Below are positions 61,508 through 64,000 of a stretch of DNA of 64,000 bases, piece after piece. Source of the stretch: Algoriphagus aquimarinus (lineage in GTDB: Bacteria > Bacteroidota > Bacteroidia > Cytophagales > Cyclobacteriaceae). The translations under genes were made by a program, and so were the position numbers. The stretch is taken from the NCBI RefSeq assembly GCF_007997215.1, contig NZ_VORW01000003.1, positions 248,001 through 312,000 on the forward strand. The letters are read 5' to 3'. The number at the start of each line of letters is the position of its first letter. Position 1 is the first letter of the stretch. Below the pieces are notes generated by a model that saw nothing but the letters and a program-made list of their open reading frames with translations, was not told where the DNA came from and searched no databases.

Positions 61508-64000
61508 ATGAGCACACAAATCACATCTAAAGTTCAGCCCAAAACTTACACGCAAGACGAAGCATTTGAAGCTTCACAAGCCTATTTTAAAGGAGATGAC
61601 CTAGCAGCACGTGTGTGGATCAATAAATACGCTCTGAAAGACTCAGAAGGCAATCTGTATGAATTGACGCCAAACGACATGCATACCAGAATTGCAAAAG
61701 AACTGGCAAGAATTGAAGCACGATACCCAAATCCGCTTTCAGAAGCAGAGATTTTTGACCTGATTAAGGATTTCAAATACATAGTGCCTCAAGGAAGCCC
61801 AATGGCGGGAATTGGAAATCCATACCAAATAGCTTCACTTTCCAATTGCTTTGTAATAGGAAATAACGGTGAATCCGATTCCTACGGAGGGATCATGAAA
61901 ATAGATCAAGAGCAAGTGCAACTGATGAAGAGACGTGGTGGCGTAGGTCACGACCTTTCGCACATTCGCCCAAAAAGCTCTCCAGTCAAAAACTCAGCGC
62001 TTACCTCTACAGGCATTGTTCCATTCATGGAGCGTTACTCCAACTCTACCAGAGAAGTAGCTCAGGACGGACGTCGTGGCGCGCTTATGCTGTCAGTTTC
62101 TATCAATCATCCAGATTCTGAAGATTTCATCGACGCCAAATTGGAGCAGGGAAAAGTAACTGGCGCAAATGTCTCTGTGAGAATAGATGACCAGTTCATG
62201 AAAGCCGTGAAAGGAAATACTGACTATGTTCAGAAATATCCAATTTTCAGCGAAACCCCAAAATTCACAAAGACGATAGAAGCGACGAGAATATGGGAAA
62301 AGATCGTTCATAACGCGTGGAAATCCGCTGAACCAGGAATTCTATTTTGGGATACAATCATCAATGAGTCTGTACCGGATTGCTACGCAGATCTTGGCTA
62401 CAAGACAGTTTCTACTAACCCATGTGGAGAGATACCGCTTTGTCCTTACGATTCTTGCCGCCTATTAGCGATTAATCTTTTCTCTTACGTAGAAAATCCT
62501 TTTACTCCAGAAGCAAAGTTCAATTTTGAGCTATTCAAAAAGCATATTCATGCAGCACAACGCATCATGGATGATATCATCGACCTAGAATTGGAAAAAA
62601 TCGATGCGATCATAGCAAAAATAGACGCGGATCCTGAGCAGGATGAGGTAAAAGCTACCGAACGTAATCTGTGGCTGAATATCCAGAAGAAAGCAAATGA
62701 AGGCCGTAGAACAGGTATAGGCATCACTGCCGAAGGCGACATGGTAGCAGGCTTGGGAATCAGATACGGAAGCAAAGAAGGAAATGAATTCTCTGTGGAA
62801 GTACACAAAACTTTGGCTATTGAAGCCTACAGAGCATCAGTTTATACTGCCAAAGACAGAGGAGCATTTGCTATTTTCGATGCAGAGCGAGAAAAAAACA
62901 ATCCTTTCATCCAGCGCCTGAAAGAAGCAGATGACAAGCTTTACTATGAGATGTTGGAATATGGTAGAAGAAATATTGCGCTTCTTACCATCGCACCTAC
63001 AGGTACGACCAGTTTGATGACTCAGACTTCCTCTGGCATTGAACCGGTATTTATGCCTGTATATAAGCGTAGAAGAAAGGTGAACCCTAATGATAAAAAT
63101 GTCCGCATTGATTTCGTAGATGAGCTAGGTGATTCTTGGGAAGAATATGTGGTTTTCCACCATAGATTTAAGCAATGGATGGAAGTGAACGGCATCGATT
63201 CTTCCAAAAACTTTGCGCAAGCAGAACTGGACGAGATCGTAAAAAGATCTCCTTACTACCTAGCTACTTCCAATGATGTGGACTGGATGAGTAAGGTAAG
63301 TATGCAGGGAGCCGTGCAAAAGTGGGTCGATCACTCCATCTCAGTTACGATCAATCTTCCAAACGATGCTACCGAAGAACTGGTAGGGCAATTATACATG
63401 GAAGCTTGGGAAGCTGGCTGCAAAGGAGTAACCGTCTACAGAGACGGATCGAGATCAGGTGTTTTGATTTCTAATGAGGAGAAAAAAGAAGAAGGAAAAG
63501 AAGAACTAGTAAACTCGATCACTCCTTTCCCTACCAAACGCCCTCAAATATTGGAAGCAGATGTAGTTCGCTTCCAAAACAACAAAGAAAAATGGATCGC
63601 ATTCATAGGCCTGATTGATGGAAGACCTTATGAAGTATTCACGGGTCTGGCAGATGACGAAGATGGCATCCTAATTCCTAGATGGGCAAACAAAGGAGTG
63701 ATCATCAAAAACAGAAATGAAGATGGTAGCTCTCGATATGACTTCCAGTACAAGAATCAACGAGGTTATAAGACGACTATCGAAGGCTTATCACATAAGT
63801 TTGATCCAGAGTATTGGAACTACGCCAAATTGATCTCCAGTACACTTCGCTATGGCATGCCGATCGACAAGATTGTAGATCTGATAAACAGCTTGCAATT
63901 GGATAACGAATCTATCAATACTTGGAAAAATGGCGTAGTACGAGCAGTGAAGCGCTACGTTGAAGACGGAACGAAAGCTAAAGGACAAGCTTGTGAACAA
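61508..64000 (+). CDS. nrdJ: Adenosylcobalamin-dependent (class II) ribonucleotide reductase, 3' end beyond the window
   Basis: The first 831 residues are visible. The enzyme reduces ribonucleotides to deoxyribonucleotides with a B12 radical. Motifs: QIASLSNCFVIG (redox Cys), RRGGVGHDLSHIRP, VSTNPCGEIPL with the active-site Cys, GRRTGIGITAEGDM, LLTIAPTGTTSLM and WEAGCKGVTVYRDGSRSG. A further C-terminal domain (about 670-831) precedes GQACEQ, the likely start of a terminal Cys pair cut off by the edge. The ATG at 61508 gives a short N-terminal extension before the core. Confidence 0.93.
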   Translation, partial: MSTQITSKVQPKTYTQDEAFEASQAYFKGDDLAARVWINKYALKDSEGNLYELTPNDMHTRIAKELARIEARYPNPLSEAEIFDLIKDFKYIVPQGSPMAGIGNPYQIASLSNCFVIGNNGESDSYGGIMKIDQEQVQLMKRRGGVGHDLSHIRPKSSPVKNSALTSTGIVPFMERYSNSTREVAQDGRRGALMLSVSINHPDSEDFIDAKLEQGKVTGANVSVRIDDQFMKAVKGNTDYVQKYPIFSETPKFTKTIEATRIWEKIVHNAWKSAEPGILFWDTIINESVPDCYADLGYKTVSTNPCGEIPLCPYDSCRLLAINLFSYVENPFTPEAKFNFELFKKHIHAAQRIMDDIIDLELEKIDAIIAKIDADPEQDEVKATERNLWLNIQKKANEGRRTGIGITAEGDMVAGLGIRYGSKEGNEFSVEVHKTLAIEAYRASVYTAKDRGAFAIFDAEREKNNPFIQRLKEADDKLYYEMLEYGRRNIALLTIAPTGTTSLMTQTSSGIEPVFMPVYKRRRKVNPNDKNVRIDFVDELGDSWEEYVVFHHRFKQWMEVNGIDSSKNFAQAELDEIVKRSPYYLATSNDVDWMSKVSMQGAVQKWVDHSISVTINLPNDATEELVGQLYMEAWEAGCKGVTVYRDGSRSGVLISNEEKKEEGKEELVNSITPFPTKRPQILEADVVRFQNNKEKWIAFIGLIDGRPYEVFTGLADDEDGILIPRWANKGVIIKNRNEDGSSRYDFQYKNQRGYKTTIEGLSHKFDPEYWNYAKLISSTLRYGMPIDKIVDLINSLQLDNESINTWKNGVVRAVKRYVEDGTKAKGQACEQ

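Noticed and set aside
1-64000. tRNA, rRNA or CRISPR sequences
   Set aside because: No TTCGAATCC-type T arms, rRNA segments or regularly spaced repeats were found on either strand by reading.

Overview
The window looks like chromosomal DNA of a member of the Bacteroidota, most likely Cytophagales of the Cyclobacteriaceae/Algoriphagus type. The grounds are a complete porP-gldK-gldL-gldM-gldN type IX secretion cluster with a sprE/porW-like gene nearby, an AtpB with a long His-rich N-terminal extension, Bacteroidota-type -7 boxes (TAnnTTTG), near absence of Shine-Dalgarno sequences, moderately low GC, and several Bacteroidota-specific families (DUF4271, DUF6089, DUF1573, long NusB). The genus is inference. 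I see no phage, IS element, CRISPR array, rRNA or tRNA; almost everything is core genome.

Layout. 1-590: 5' part of a sulfatase lipoprotein gene (minus strand). 816-6497: F1Fo ATP synthase operon on the minus strand (atpZ, an AtpI/AtpR-like membrane gene, atpB, E, F, H, A, G; atpD and atpC are not here). 6642-13447: sprE/porW-like TPR lipoprotein, PBP1A and uvrC on the plus strand. 13464-22793: long minus-strand run of a TamA/BamA-like barrel gene, DUF4271, hemD, porP/sprF, gldK, L, M, N. 22839-30740: plus-strand hemW, DUF721, a SpoIIE-phosphatase/STAS/RsbW-like kinase trio and two periplasmic PpiC isomerases. 30804-33003: coiled-coil protein and MsbA-like ABC exporter (minus). 33149-40527: leucine dehydrogenase, then nusB-ytxH-DUF1573-yajC-ybbR-coaE, a bestrophin, and a HipA-like kinase/DUF3037 pair. 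40626-42707: serS and an unknown lipoprotein (minus). 42782-52720: 2OG-Fe(II) oxygenase, chromate transporter, CBS protein, nadK, DUF6089, uppS, bamA, two skp genes and a thioredoxin. 52803-57997: lipid-linked glycan genes (flippase-like protein, GT2, two ArnT-like GT39). 58068-59619: rpsU, xerC/D, hpf (minus). 59761-64000: GH29 alpha-L-fucosidase and a B12-dependent ribonucleotide reductase cut by the window edge.

How the genes work together. The dominant theme is the cell envelope: type IX secretion and gliding motor (sprE, porP, gldKLMN), outer-membrane assembly (bamA, two skp, two PpiC/SurA-like isomerases, a second BamA-family barrel), undecaprenyl-phosphate supply (uppS), peptidoglycan (PBP1A), protein export (yajC) and lipid-linked sugar transfer (GT2 plus ArnT-like enzymes). 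The proton motive force that drives GldLM is coupled to the ATP synthase encoded at the left.

The best leads for new biology are: (1) an unusually strong Shine-Dalgarno sequence in front of rpsU, in a phylum where such sequences are normally ignored; (2) a HipA-like kinase overlapping a DUF3037 gene; (3) a complete partner-switching trio in a lineage without sigma-B; (4) RNA hairpins inside the ATP synthase operon; and (5) a 400-bp intergenic region before the ribonucleotide reductase with a perfect 13-bp dyad flanked by direct repeats. No obviously new multi-gene defence or biosynthetic system was found.
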